Positions 1 to 11,742 of a DNA stretch of 64,000 nucleotides are shown in pieces. The notes below the pieces were generated by a model. The model saw nothing but the letters and a program-made list of their open reading frames with translations. It did no database searches and had not been told where the DNA came from. This stretch comes from Fasciolopsis buskii (lineage: Eukaryota > Platyhelminthes > Trematoda > Plagiorchiida > Fasciolidae): the NCBI GenBank assembly GCA_008360955.1, contig LUCM01002832.1, forward strand, positions 1 to 64,000, given 5' to 3'. Position 1 is the first letter of the stretch. Each line of letters opens with the position of its first letter. The translations under genes were made by a program, and so were the position numbers.

Positions 1-650
1 GTGCTGTACCCACGATACCCGGAATCAAAATCCGTTTGGTCGAAGCTCTCATTTGAGGCTTATATAAAGTTTCGCTTACGCCTCTCATGAGACTCGAAAG
101 CTGCGGCCTTCAGTCTTCCTAGTACAGACGTGGCTCCCCAGTGCCACAGCATGGTCGAGGTTGGGTTCGTCAAGCTCAGAGTTGACTACTCTCCCTGAAC
201 GCATCTGGAAATGGTACCAAATGACCGGCGTCTCAAATAGCCTCTGTTGAGGAAGTCTTGCTGCCCCCTCGTGGCTGGGGTTTTTCCACTATAATGCCAG
301 GTCCAAGGCAAATCGTTAGCGTCCTCCACTGGGTTGACTGAGCATTGATAATCAGTCTATGGGAGTTATTTAAACCCTGATTCCAAACCAACCACGCGGT
401 ACGAAGCACACGGCTGCGTGCTCACCGGTGTCCGTTGTAGAGGTGTTTTGGGTACCCACGATGCCTAGCCCCATCCGAAGGTCGCATGAACTGAACAATC
501 AGTCGCCGGTCCCCACTGGTCTATGTGACCCTCATATCATCCTGCTAATGAATGCGGGATACTATCCATTGAATGTATCTTCAATACGATCCAACGCCGT
601 CGACGTTGCTATTCGTTCGCTTTCAGTCGCGATCTGCTTGGACTGACTAG
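1..650. repeat. GC-richer block, possible unclassified element remnant
   Basis: Noticeably richer in G and C than the rest of the intergenic DNA. The 11-mer GTACCCACGAT occurs twice, near 6 and 452, in the same orientation. No protein domain was recognised in any frame. The left edge is cut by the window. A retroelement remnant is possible but not shown. Confidence 0.3.
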
Positions 651-1587
651 AATGCAGATGGAAGATAATGGACTGAGACCAACAATCCACGTACACGCAT
701 CATCTCTGCCCACTTGGTTTTCGCATGTCATATTTGTGTTTTGGCCTTTTACAAAGTGACTAACACAAGCAAGTTGAACAACTACACTTAGGTCTGAAGT
801 ATGGGCGGTGCGCATCTGAACAACTGGTCAGTGGTGACAGGCTGTTCCTCATCCGTGGATGGACTGAAGCGCCAAGGACATACCTACATGTATGCATTTT
901 TGCATTCGACTGAAGCAGTGCATGAACCTTTCAACCAAGCCTAAGAAATGGTTATCACAATAATCGTCGTTTCATCGCAAGAATCTGTGCAAAGACTTTT
1001 CAGGGGTCACAGTTAGGTAAAGTAAAGGTATTCTGCTCGAAATTCGCTGAGTGAACAAGCGTCAACTGATTGGTGGGAGCTAGTTGATCTCTTTGTGCAT
1101 GATTATAATGAAGCAATTTCTTCCAAATAGATGCAGCTAACCGAACAGAATGACAAGCGCAGGTAGTAACTAGATGAAAGAAGCGTTTGGTGCCTTTGTT
1201 TGCATCGACTAGAGAAGTTCCCCATTCTGTAAGTATTTAACTAAAGTCATTTTCCATGATCAGAAAATCATCAACTTCAAAAACAGAACAAATTTCGGTT
1301 AACCGAGGACGTTTGACAACTTTGGGATGTTTTCGGATTCTCATATGACAAGCAGTCATATTTCGACTAAAAGTGACGACGACAGCTCAGATATCAAGTT
1401 CCTCCTAGAGCAACTAAGCTAACCAAGTGTCACAGTCATTGCAAAAAGCACAAACAAGCAGTGGTACCCGGAAAACGCGAACTGATCAAGCTCTCAGTTC
1501 TCAAAGTCAGTTGCCAGGTTGCGTCGCGAAATAAGAACTGCATGGGTGGGTAATCAGCAAGCCTATTGAGCACAAACCATGGTTTTC

Positions 1588-1680
1588 TGTCTGTCTCCCT
1601 TTTTCCTTGTCTCTCCGTCTGTCAATCTGCCTGTCTGTTGTCCGGTTGTCTATCTATCCACTTATCTGTTTATGTCTTTC
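1588..1680 (+). repeat. Pyrimidine-rich, degenerate (TCTG)n tract
   Basis: CT-rich stretch with many GTCTG/TCTAT units (for example GTCTGTCTCCC, TGTCTATCTATCC). A decayed tetranucleotide microsatellite. Confidence 0.7.
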
Positions 1681-3995
1681 ATTGTTCGGATATGCCTGAC
1701 TATAGCGAATTCGGTCGGCAAATCACTTTTGACATTGCTCGCTACTGGCAAGTTTTTGATACTGTTTTCGATGTCACCGTGCCTCAACTAACTGATCACT
1801 GACAAAAAACAATATTTGGAAAGAGACGGTTTAGAATTAAATGACAAAGGTCGTTCCAGTTTTCCTGGAAGTTTAATAAACACATCGACACTACTCACAA
1901 TAATACTGATTTTATCCGATCCCATGATCAAAGAGGAAAAATGTGCTCTACGAAAAATTCTGTGATAATACCGTCAGCTTTTGCCTCGCTCACTACGCCC
2001 TCGGTCGGCACAAACTCGACGAAATACAGCAGCTGACCAGCAAGCAGGAATTTGGTGAAGAATAATCAGATGGAAATTAATAAAAATCAGTACTGCATTA
2101 TATTTTGGATTAAAAACCACGAAGTCTTATGTGTAATCAACATGGGACAAGTAATATGGAATGCATGCTCAAAGATCGGATAGGGGAAATAAACGAAATT
2201 CGAACGAATTTAGCCATTTTTAGCAGATATGACAAGTTTTTAGAGCTCCTTTGGGGGAACTTAAAAATGAAAATAAAATCAAAACTCGAGGCCTTCTTAC
2301 AAAGACTATGCATCGAATTGGCATAAGTTCAGTCAGTCGATAGAACTGTTTGATGAGCTTTACTAACTTGGTTCAAAGGTATCCTCAGACTACCGACAAA
2401 CAGTGGTGAACAGAGTAAGTTAAACGAGCGGTTTTTATTTCATAGCTGTCCACAGTTGCATTCAATATACCGTCCTCCAAGTTTACTGAGATATACCAAT
2501 CTAACAAAATGAAAAGAGTCTGAAATCCTACGACCCATGTGGTCAAAACTCTGGATGAGTCAGGTAGAAATGTTTCTTTTTCTTGATAAATAAACCATTT
2601 GCGAAGCATTAGCTCCATGCTTCAGATGCAATAATCCAATACCTCTATAAGTCAAGCTTTCCTAGGTGAAGATGAGTTTTCCTCTAACCCGTTTTCTTCA
2701 TGCTACGACCGCACACCAATTTAATTGGATACAGCCATTGACCAAAAGTTGCTTAGCAGAGAAGTGACGACCAAAGGAAATACTCTTTTCCGGAACACTC
2801 GTGCCCAAATGCGATTATATTTGCAGCCCGACTAATACAGGTCAGCGAAGCCTTGAAAATACGGAACTTTAGTTCATTAGATTATTCTGAAATTAATTCG
2901 CTCTGTTTGCTCACATGCTCATCATTTCTTGCACACTCAGAAAACGTTCAAATGGTCACTGAGGCTGCATTTTGTGGAGTTGCCGCCTAATCTTAATTTA
3001 TTGATGATTGTGAGACTTTAGTGAATTCATTGAGAAGGGATTAAAATAATTCGTCTAGACTCTTGAGTCATTGTCAGCACTTGAAGCAGCTCAACAAATC
3101 ACTTCAGAAGCAGCTACTCATGCAAATCCGAACATCGACTAAGGCACGTTTCATTTGTATCCCAGAATGCAGTTGGTTCCGAATAAAAGATCATAAAAGA
3201 TATTACAACACCGCCGTCATTATTGAAGCAGAAACAAAAGCCAATGAGAACCGAGTAAAGTGATTTCCTCAGCGGATTAGTCCCTATCCACTTCACAACA
3301 AAATATCTTAGCTGCGTCCTCGAGAGTGCTGCATTGTCCATACCTATTAGGACCATTTGGCAAAAGCATCAGCTCCAAAAGGCGATTCTTACTCGTTTCG
3401 AGAAATGCGCTACCTGGATTAAATACCGTATTTTCCACGTTACATTTAATAAAACAAAGTTTTAAAAACACTGTCGATGGCACAGCAAATCGTGGAAGTA
3501 TAAATCGGATGGAAAACTTCACAGTGTTTACCAGATCATAGATGCCAGAAGCCCAAAAGGTGGTCCGGATCTACAAACTGGTAAGTTGCTATCCATAATG
3601 CGGAAAGGTTTAATGTTTTGGGAAGGTAATGGAACGATTTTCTGTGATTTTTAATCAAATATCTATGCCCACTTGCCCTTTCTGCCTTTCATCAGACGGT
3701 CTTTTGTCATTTCTATTCATAGTTCAGCCGTGACACTCAAGAAAAAGATATTTGTAGCCTAATGTGTCCAGGGATGTATTTTTTGGTTCGCAGTTTATAG
3801 TCAGCTCCATTGCAATAGAGTGAATCGTCGTGTGGATACTAGCTTGTCTCTCAGATCTGTCACTGTCCGTTCATTATCATCGTCGAAAGAATACCGGTAC
3901 GTGTTCAGGTATATCGGTCACTGTGAACCTCAACCAACAGCCCTGATTGTTGTCAATGCACTCAACAAGACGATTTCGAAGACATTTAAAGCAGC

Positions 3996-3997
<2 letters not shown>

Positions 3998-4042
<45 letters not shown>
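3998..4042. repeat. (TA)n microsatellite
   Basis: About 45 bp of uninterrupted TA dinucleotides in the region downstream of the copine gene. It creates repetitive Tyr-Ile frames in both strands that are not genes. Confidence 0.98.
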
Positions 4043-4044
<2 letters not shown>

Positions 4045-6250
4045 GTTGCTTAAATTACAACGACTAATTTTAACGGAGCTCAATTCCAACCAAAACTGTT
4101 CTACTATTTTGTCTCATTGCTCATTTGGAAGCATATTTAAAGAGAAGTCGACCAACAGTCAGCCAACCACCAAGTTGATCTCTTTCCTTCTTAGAATAAG
4201 TTTTCCGCCTGTATTTGATGAAAGTGGACGGATTCCATTACATTCATATTATTCTATATTTGCGCAAATCTAAAAGTAGATATCGGAATTAATCCTATGG
4301 GGATTGTTTTCTGGAATTCCATTGCGGCTGATCAGTGAGTTCATCCTTTTTTCATCCGGAGACCGCTGATCCATAGGTATCTGATGAAATATTTCAATAT
4401 CATAGCTTATTTTTCCAAAATTTATCCTACCAGCTCCCAATAATGGTTATCACGTTTTGATTGTTTCATTCCTGTCAGCCACCTTCCCCCAGACCCAGCA
4501 CGACGCTCTCTTTTGCGTACATTTAAGACACCAAAAAGTTTGTGTTCATTTCAGTGGTCACCAAGATACAGTGTGCAACCTTTGTTCTAAAGTTTCCTAA
4601 TTGGAATCATTATTTTTCCCCCATGACGCACAGCCCAATTCTGTTAGCAGATCCGGTAAACATTAGCCTGCTCATCTTGTTCGATTACATTCGAGCTCAT
4701 CACAAGGTGATTTACTCGATCTCAGCACCAAACAAAATCGGCATGGCTTGTCTGTCAGCCAAATAAGTTAGCTTTAGCTGCTTCAGCTGAGGTTTACATC
4801 TGATGCCAGGCTTTTTAGTGTTCGTTCTACTAGTTGATCGACTACATATTTTTCTGAGTATTAACTCGTCTGATCTCTGATCAAAACATGTTTGGTGTCA
4901 TTTGAACATAAAGGGTTAGCGTCGTTTATCTCATACTTAATTTTATGTTTAGGACGCGATTTGTCATAGCAATAAAATTTTGTTGTCCAAACTGACTCGG
5001 GTTTTCCTCTGTGGGTCAGCACGTTAAGGGAATGGGAATAGTTAACCCTTTCAATTTAAAATAAAGCCAACGTTTTAACGCTGTGCCTCCTAGAATCAGA
5101 TAATAAAAAGGTGTCTTAATTTCTGAACGGATTGGTAATGACCTAGTACGGGGCTACTCGTTAGCTTGGTGCAGCATGGGAGATAGCCAGGGTCGAAGTT
5201 AGCAAGATGCAACAGCCTGTGTTTTACCTCATTTATGTGCAACAGAAAGGAATTAGGAACTGATTTTTCTTGTTTTTCTGTGTGCGCTCAAAATGGGCGA
5301 ATAAGATAGGTGGCTTATCAGGGTAAACTTCCCAGTCTAAACAGGGAACCAGTACGGTCAAAACAAATGAGTGAGGTGGAATGAATCAAAGGAGAAAACA
5401 AGCGGATTGTGCAAGCACGAAATGGAGCATATCGGTCTGTGTACAGCCTAAGTAATTGGCCACAACGAAAAGGAAAACAGGAGGGGAGGCAAAAGGGCAC
5501 AAGACAGAGGATTCATATTTAGAAATCAGACACTTCTGATCTAGGAAAGGTTTCCCAGTAAGCCTCGGGCTGACTTGTGACTGATGGCGAATTCTCCGAA
5601 GTGATCCACCGGCAAGCACAACCAAGCATGTTTTCAGTAACACGGATGTTCTCAGAAAGTAGACAAAGAGTTTAGCGAAGAAAAAGATCAAATTGACAGT
5701 CGGGTTAATGCGTATCAAAATATGACCGATCGTACGCTGCTCTGACTTGGTCAGTTCAAATACTCTGCTCGCTGTATTGGTTAGATGCACGTCTCGGCTC
5801 TAGTTGCGTAAATTTTTCCAGGTCATTTTGAAGGCCACATGAGATGAATTGAAAAATGAAAGTTGAGTTGTTTGAGTGAACCAAAGACTTCATCCTTCTG
5901 TTTCCCCCTCTGGTTTTATAGACATTGTTTCGCAAACAACCAGGCTTTTCCCGCTGGCAACTTTTTACGAAGGCTAGAGGGTCGCTTGACCTTGTACTCT
6001 GCATCTAAACAATATATCCGGGGTCTGATTGTGTCAGAAATAAGCCACGGGAAATCTTTGGTGGCTAGAGGAAATCCATGTTTAATTCTCATGTACAGAG
6101 GATAGTCAGTTTATCAACAAAGCCAAAAGAATTATGAGCTAATGATCCTTTGGTTAGGTGCAATATGGCCTGCAATTACTCAGCGGTCCAACGAAACCAC
6201 ATAAACGTCTAACAAGCTGGAACAAGTGGCTCTATGATGCAGGCATTTGG

Positions 6251-6832
6251 TCATTTATCGGATGTGCTGGGCTTACGAGACACCTGCTCATAGTTTGCCG
6301 GTAACTTTCTTCCACTAGCCGAAGAGTGGAAAGCCGGACCTAGTGACATTTGACGTCGAACATGTGGAAGCGAATTACCCTGGTCCTTTGGAGACGAGTT
6401 CACGTCATCACCCTTGACACTGGGTGTACGATGAGCAGAGGTTCTGGGAGGACCGGATGATTCACCAGTAAGGCTGGCACTCAGGCATCGCACGCTGGTC
6501 ATATGGACATTAGTGCTCAGTCTTTCGCCTAATCTGTGAGCAGGATCTGCTTCTTGTGAAGGTCTCGACTGTGTGGTAGTAGCTTGGACAGCTGGTGCAA
6601 TGGATTGTGTTTGGACAGTTGGGTCTACATTAGATTCCTCCAATAGTCTCGTCATATCAAAGACAGATGATTTTGTTTCAGCCTTCGTATCACGTTCACT
6701 TTTAACAGGTGAAGAAAACGGTTGAGTAAATTGTCTCCACCATACGGGGTCAGCTAAATTGCGCAGAAGTCTAGGCTGTCCGGGAACCGTGTGTGATGGT
6801 GCCAGGCGACTTCGGTCAAAGTAGTCCATCAT
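6251..6832 (-). CDS. CPNE: Copine terminal exon with long Ser/Pro/Thr-rich tail
   Basis: Terminal exon, phase 0 after a strong acceptor (cttccttccacttttag), 193 codons plus TGA. Joined to the previous exon it reads AELPSQ-MMDYFDRSRLAP, matching the copine ending A-E-I-P-x-Q-x-x-x-Y. The first ATG is therefore an internal codon, not a start. After about 12 residues, similarity to known copines ends and a tail of about 180 residues follows. It is rich in Ser, Pro, Thr and charged residues, with no membrane segment or domain that I recognise; a short aromatic patch (DPVWWRQF) lies near residue 27. Such a tail is probably disordered. A possible poly(A) signal ATTAAA occurs on the minus strand at 6081-6086, but I cannot confirm it. 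Confidence 0.85.
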   Translation of the reverse strand: MMDYFDRSRLAPSHTVPGQPRLLRNLADPVWWRQFTQPFSSPVKSERDTKAETKSSVFDMTRLLEESNVDPTVQTQSIAPAVQATTTQSRPSQEADPAHRLGERLSTNVHMTSVRCLSASLTGESSGPPRTSAHRTPSVKGDDVNSSPKDQGNSLPHVRRQMSLGPAFHSSASGRKLPANYEQVSRKPSTSDK

Positions 6833-9800
6833 CTAAAAGTGGAAGGAAGCAGGAAAAAAATAAACACCAACTGATGAATCATATGCGAATGAAAATCCGA
6901 AACGTTTCAATTAGGGTTTCAGAAGTTGTAATGTAGCGTGAATGAGCAACAAAATCGAGGAATAACAAGTGGATTCGACGATTGAGTCAATGCATCTCCA
7001 GTAAACAATTATGTGACACAAAGTACTCTTCAGGTTTTTCACAATACTACTTAGCTTGACAAGCAATAAAAACTCTAAACACAATGGTTTGCTGGTACTT
7101 GCTTGGGGACAGCGAAGAGCCCCGTACCAGTTTACTTAAAGAAAAGGGACAACAATGGGCCAGATTTGGAGCAGGTGGTCGAATATTTTGCTGTACTGTC
7201 ACTATAGACAAGTGTGAGGATGTCCTTTGTCCTAAAGAGCAACTTTCAAGGGAAATTGGGGTTTTGTGGTTTAAATGCGGTCACGCAGTTTGCTGTTTTA
7301 ATCGGAATTCGTGATCGATTAATAGATGTCAATAAACACACGCATTGTAGCAATTTGATTAAAACGGTGCCGAACAGCATGCCGGAATATGTATTAAAAT
7401 CACTTAAGTGGCCCTCAAAATGCCTGCAGAACGACATCAAATCACCTCAAAAGGTTGACCGGACTGAACTTCTTGTAGGAATGCCGAGCGCACTACAACT
7501 GAGAAAATCGGCCTTAAGTGATGTCATGCTTCTAACGGTGAATCAGCCAGGTCCACAGAGACAAAAGCGTTTGGGATCAATGCAGACGATCTCGCCTCTA
7601 ACCCACTGAAGTCTGGCAGGAAAATAAAACACACATTGAAACACTGCATGCTTAGTAATTTGCCATAAGTTAAATGCTTACACCTTACTGAGTACATTCT
7701 TCTGGTTTTAATGAATTGGATGGAGGAAGAGCGAATGCACCACACCTCTGATACCTGTGAAACTGATTCTCCGTGATCGACAATTGTGGGAGGAATGAGA
7801 AAATTTGATTCACGTAAGGTTGTTCATTACGCGACAAGCAATAGAGAAAAGTATAAAACTAAAAGAGTGGTAATATAAACTGAATTTAGGAATAACTCAG
7901 TGATAGATCGAACCACTTCATGTCATTCTCGGCACAAGAGTAAAGAAGTGAATGAAGCTGCTTCAACACAATTATCAGTCCGACGCAGGAAGAACAATAT
8001 CCACTTGTTCTGTAGTTCATCATGATCATTAGATAAAGTATAAAATAGGTACAGATTTTAGCAAAATTTTAATGATGCTTTTCTCCTTAGATCTGATGAA
8101 AAATTTTATAACAAAAGAAAAGTTAAATAGAACCTAATCCGGCGATCGATCGTCGAATAATCAGGATTGCCGATCTGCGTTCACTCATTGCGCTACGAAT
8201 TTCGCTTACGAATCTCTTTCCGCAGAATTTTCCGGAATTCAAAAACCAGTTGAAAAATTTGACAAGCCATAATGCAAGCCGCTAAAGTTTAGAGTGGCAG
8301 TCTGAGAGACTTACACTACATTTCAAAATCATTTATTTTGTAGTTTTGGAGTCACCTATAATCGTCACCAGTGTCATCCAACCCATGCACTATCAGAAGT
8401 GGCTGACTAATCTGAATGTTTTTTGCTTGAATCAAATTGACAACAGATGCTGTGATCATAGCCCTGTGATTAACATTACCAACATCTGCGGCTCTAATGC
8501 ATTCAAAGATGTACACGAATGCGTCAGTCAAGTTGTCAAATGAATATTCTTTTCGATGTCGTCAGCACGGGAACGTATTTTTTGCTAGTGGAATTCTAAA
8601 TAGCCAAATTCGTTTGATTGCCTCAAAGGAAGCTTTTTGATTATTACGATGACTGAGTCGAACGATTAGCAAACGATTTTGTTTGGCGTTTGCATCTAGA
8701 CTACGAGAAATACCACGTATAAGCAGGTTGCTTTTTGTGATGATGGACTTCAGGAATTCCGAAGTAACGGAAGCTTTGGAAATGAGACAGTAACTACTTT
8801 GATTTGAAAAACCATTCATTTTAAAAACTGAAAGATCATTTTCTCTGCAGTGAGAGGATTCAGGTCAGTACGTCTGCACGATTACGAAGAACACGGACTG
8901 ATTTACCCATTACAATTTTTAATTTCCCGTTAAAATATGGTTTCATCAAAGGAAAATTCCAAAAACCTAAACGGTACCTAAATGGTTACCAGACCCCACA
9001 CTTATTAAAATGGTCATTGTGAACATGGACTAGAGCAACTAACCATATATATGTATAATCAAGGAGAGGGTGAAGGCAGAAGATGCAATATGGATACCAT
9101 TATATACGCCAATTTGTCTATCCACCACCTCCAAGTCATCCGTTGGATATCGTGAGACACGGTTCTACATTGGCTTTAATATTATTCAGTCTATTAAACT
9201 ACACTAACCTTCAATTTATTCACCCCCATCCGAGATGCAGGCTGGAAACGCTTCAAGCCGTTAAATAATGCGAAACTGAAGAGACCGAACCACTTAGTCT
9301 GAGGAGAAACAGAGCGAACCCAGCCCATCAGTTAGCTTGACATACAATCTCATCCCATCCAGTTCATTGGGGAAGCGGCATTCCATCCACTCGCCTGATA
9401 CCCTCCGCATATTAGTACTCCCTGGAAGGAATTTTTCAAATGACAATGAGACAACGGAAATCTCGGTAGATAACCGCTGGCTTTGTTTTCTTTTTTCATT
9501 GATAGGCTAAGTCAGTTTCTGCCCGAACTCGCGACGTCGATCTCAATGAATGTTGATAATACAGATCACACTACTCGCTAGTAGTCCAAGGAATTTCCGC
9601 AAAAGCAGGTTTGTCATTTCTCGTGTCTGGTTGTAGGTAAGCCAGATCGTGATGCCTTAACTGGAAATCGTTTGCATCATGATGTGCATCCAAAATTGCA
9701 CTACTAAATTTTGAAAAAACAATAAAGCAAACAGCTGTTCTTGACTTAATACATAATGTGGTCACTGCTTCATTAATTACAAAAAGTAGCAGAAACTCTA

Positions 9801-11633
9801 GCGATTGCCTAGTGGTCGAGACAACAAGGATGTTGTACTCGGTCGTAGATTTCTGAAATATATTCTTTACCGCGCTCATTGTGTATACCGTTTTTGGTGA
9901 CCTAAATAGCAAAGAAATGGAGAAAAGAAACCCGGGATCAAACTCGACTCTCCTCTGGTTTCGAGGAAATTTTGCTGAATAATATTGTATATCTTTCTGA
10001 CAACGTAAAGGTACTTTCTGTAACTCTCCAAATGTATATCAAGTAACTGTTTAAATTACAAAATTTTCCGCATTTTTCATATTTTTTCAGATTCTAAATC
10101 AGGTATTTATGGATACCACTCCATTTTATAGTCTGCATTGCTTCTAGACTTAAGTCATCTTTTCAAAGATTTTAAATATTACTGTTTTCCGTATCTCGGA
10201 TTGCGATAGCCGGGCTTGAAAAAGACGACCTTTTTCGGTAATCATTTCACGGGGATCAGGAAGGATAGATATTCAGTCACGACAAAGTTTACTCTGTGGA
10301 CCAAACTAACTTAAGATATTCAAGAAAATTTCTGGAAACTTGGCACTAGTCGACCAATTCCACTAACAGGCACATCGAACTGGTCCACCTATGCAGCCTA
10401 CCAAAGCGCATGATTTAAATGGATTTGTCAGTGTCAAATTTTTGAAGTCTGAAGTGAGCGAAGCTATTTCAAGGTTTCCATGTCAAACACCATTCCCATT
10501 TAAGGGGTGTCTCACAGACGTATTGCTGGAATACGCAATATGACCAAATTCAGTGACACTGCTTAAGTTGGCAACTTTCCTAAAATTAGTAACATTGCTA
10601 ATTCCAGGTCGAAGCAACAGCAACCTGCAAGGCGGACTTACTCTGGGATCAAGGTGAAGTCTGGGACAGCGGTACCGTAAATACAGCTTAGCAGACTGGT
10701 CACTGCCTGTACACTGATGATGCCATCGCAGATGGTGCTGAAAAGGTTGCGACCTAAACAACGAGATCAACGCCGAAAATATTTGAAAAAAGCTCAAGTC
10801 CTTCCCATAACTTCAGAACTGGGATGTACACAGAGCAAAATTATTTGCAGTCCATGTGGATTGAGGATCTGATAAATGCAAAGCGTGTAACAATGCATGA
10901 AATTCGTTGGAAGCTGTTTTCACAGGACCACTTGATTTCACTGTCAACAAAAATCTGGCTACAAGATGCTGATTTGGTCTCCCGGATCGTCGAAACAATC
11001 GTTGGTCGGTTCTTAAGAAGTCATTACAATCCTCCGCATTGCTAAAGTATCTTTCCACATTAACGCACCACGGTAACGATAAATCCAGTCTTCATGCTTA
11101 TCTTAAATAAAGTGATTTGGGTGGTTAAGAGGCTGATATTTATGGGGTTGATAGAACGACACAGCCCATCAAGTTGTACTTGGATCAAGATGCTTTGTTA
11201 AGTCTTCGTTGTATGGGACCACCCGGAATGCTTAATCCAAATTTGTTTCCATCACGAATGCCTGGATTTAGGCGTTCGGGGCCATTTGATTCTGCTGTCA
11301 GAAAACGTTTTCTTACTTCCAACCCATTGCCTTTATTTTTCCGGCATTTTAGCTTCAAACGCTGCAGAGGAAAGTGTAACTTAATCAGTCCTGTTGAAAA
11401 GTTGTTGTGTTTGTTTTGACTTGCAATCAACAAATAGCACAGATTTTTCATTTTCCAGAGTTAGCGGGTCTGGTGCCACGTTTACCATTCAGTTTCTTTA
11501 ATTAGTACTACTCCTCCATGTTCTCTTTGGGATTACTGCTAGTGATGTGTTTATAGGACAAGTGTCTCAATGGATTTGAAAATTTATGTCGGTCGTACCT
11601 CAAGTTGTTACTTTGCACGGAGTTCTGATCACT

Positions 11634-11742
11634 GAACTTGGCGTTTAGATAGCAAACGTTTCGCCGCAGATAGAGATGCCAATTGCACTGACGGTATCGC
11701 CTCTGTTGATGGTGAGCTGCTTACTATCTAAACGCCAAACTC
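11634..11742. repeat. Foldback hairpin, ~105 bp
   Basis: The outer 15 bases TTGGCGTTTAGATAG (11638-11652) are perfectly complementary to 11724-11738. The inner sequence continues to pair in patches (AGCAAAC with GCTTACT, GAGATGCC with GGTATCGCCTC), leaving a short central loop. No TIR-flanking duplication was identified. It is probably a small MITE-like or hairpin repeat in the last copine intron. Confidence 0.65.

Larger units (their letters stand above)
1..6250. other. Intergenic DNA downstream of the copine gene
   Basis: Downstream of the copine stop on the minus strand. It holds the GC-richer block (1-650), a CT-rich tract and the TA microsatellite. One minus-strand frame of 134 codons at 5386-5790 has no recognisable domain and is probably repeat-derived or chance. 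I see no supported gene. Confidence 0.6.

Noticed and set aside
3877..4089. Frames of alternating Tyr-Ile on both strands
   Set aside because: Produced by the TA microsatellite at 3998-4042.
6251..6832. The 193-codon minus-strand frame as an independent intronless gene starting at its first ATG
   Set aside because: The ATG follows directly after a strong acceptor, and MMDYF continues the copine C-terminus in phase from the 22.0-kb exon.
7524..7627. Minus-strand frame after a cctgccag acceptor (DFSGLEARSS...), considered as an additional last-but-one exon
   Set aside because: It has no copine similarity, a poor donor, and the 22.0-kb and 6.8-kb exons already join in phase with family-like sequence.
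9571..9660. Minus-strand stretch with AFAEIP after a gatttccag acceptor, considered as the copine LAEIP exon
   Set aside because: The flanks do not match copines, and the exon at 22014-22121 (VLAELPSQ) fits motif, phase and length exactly.
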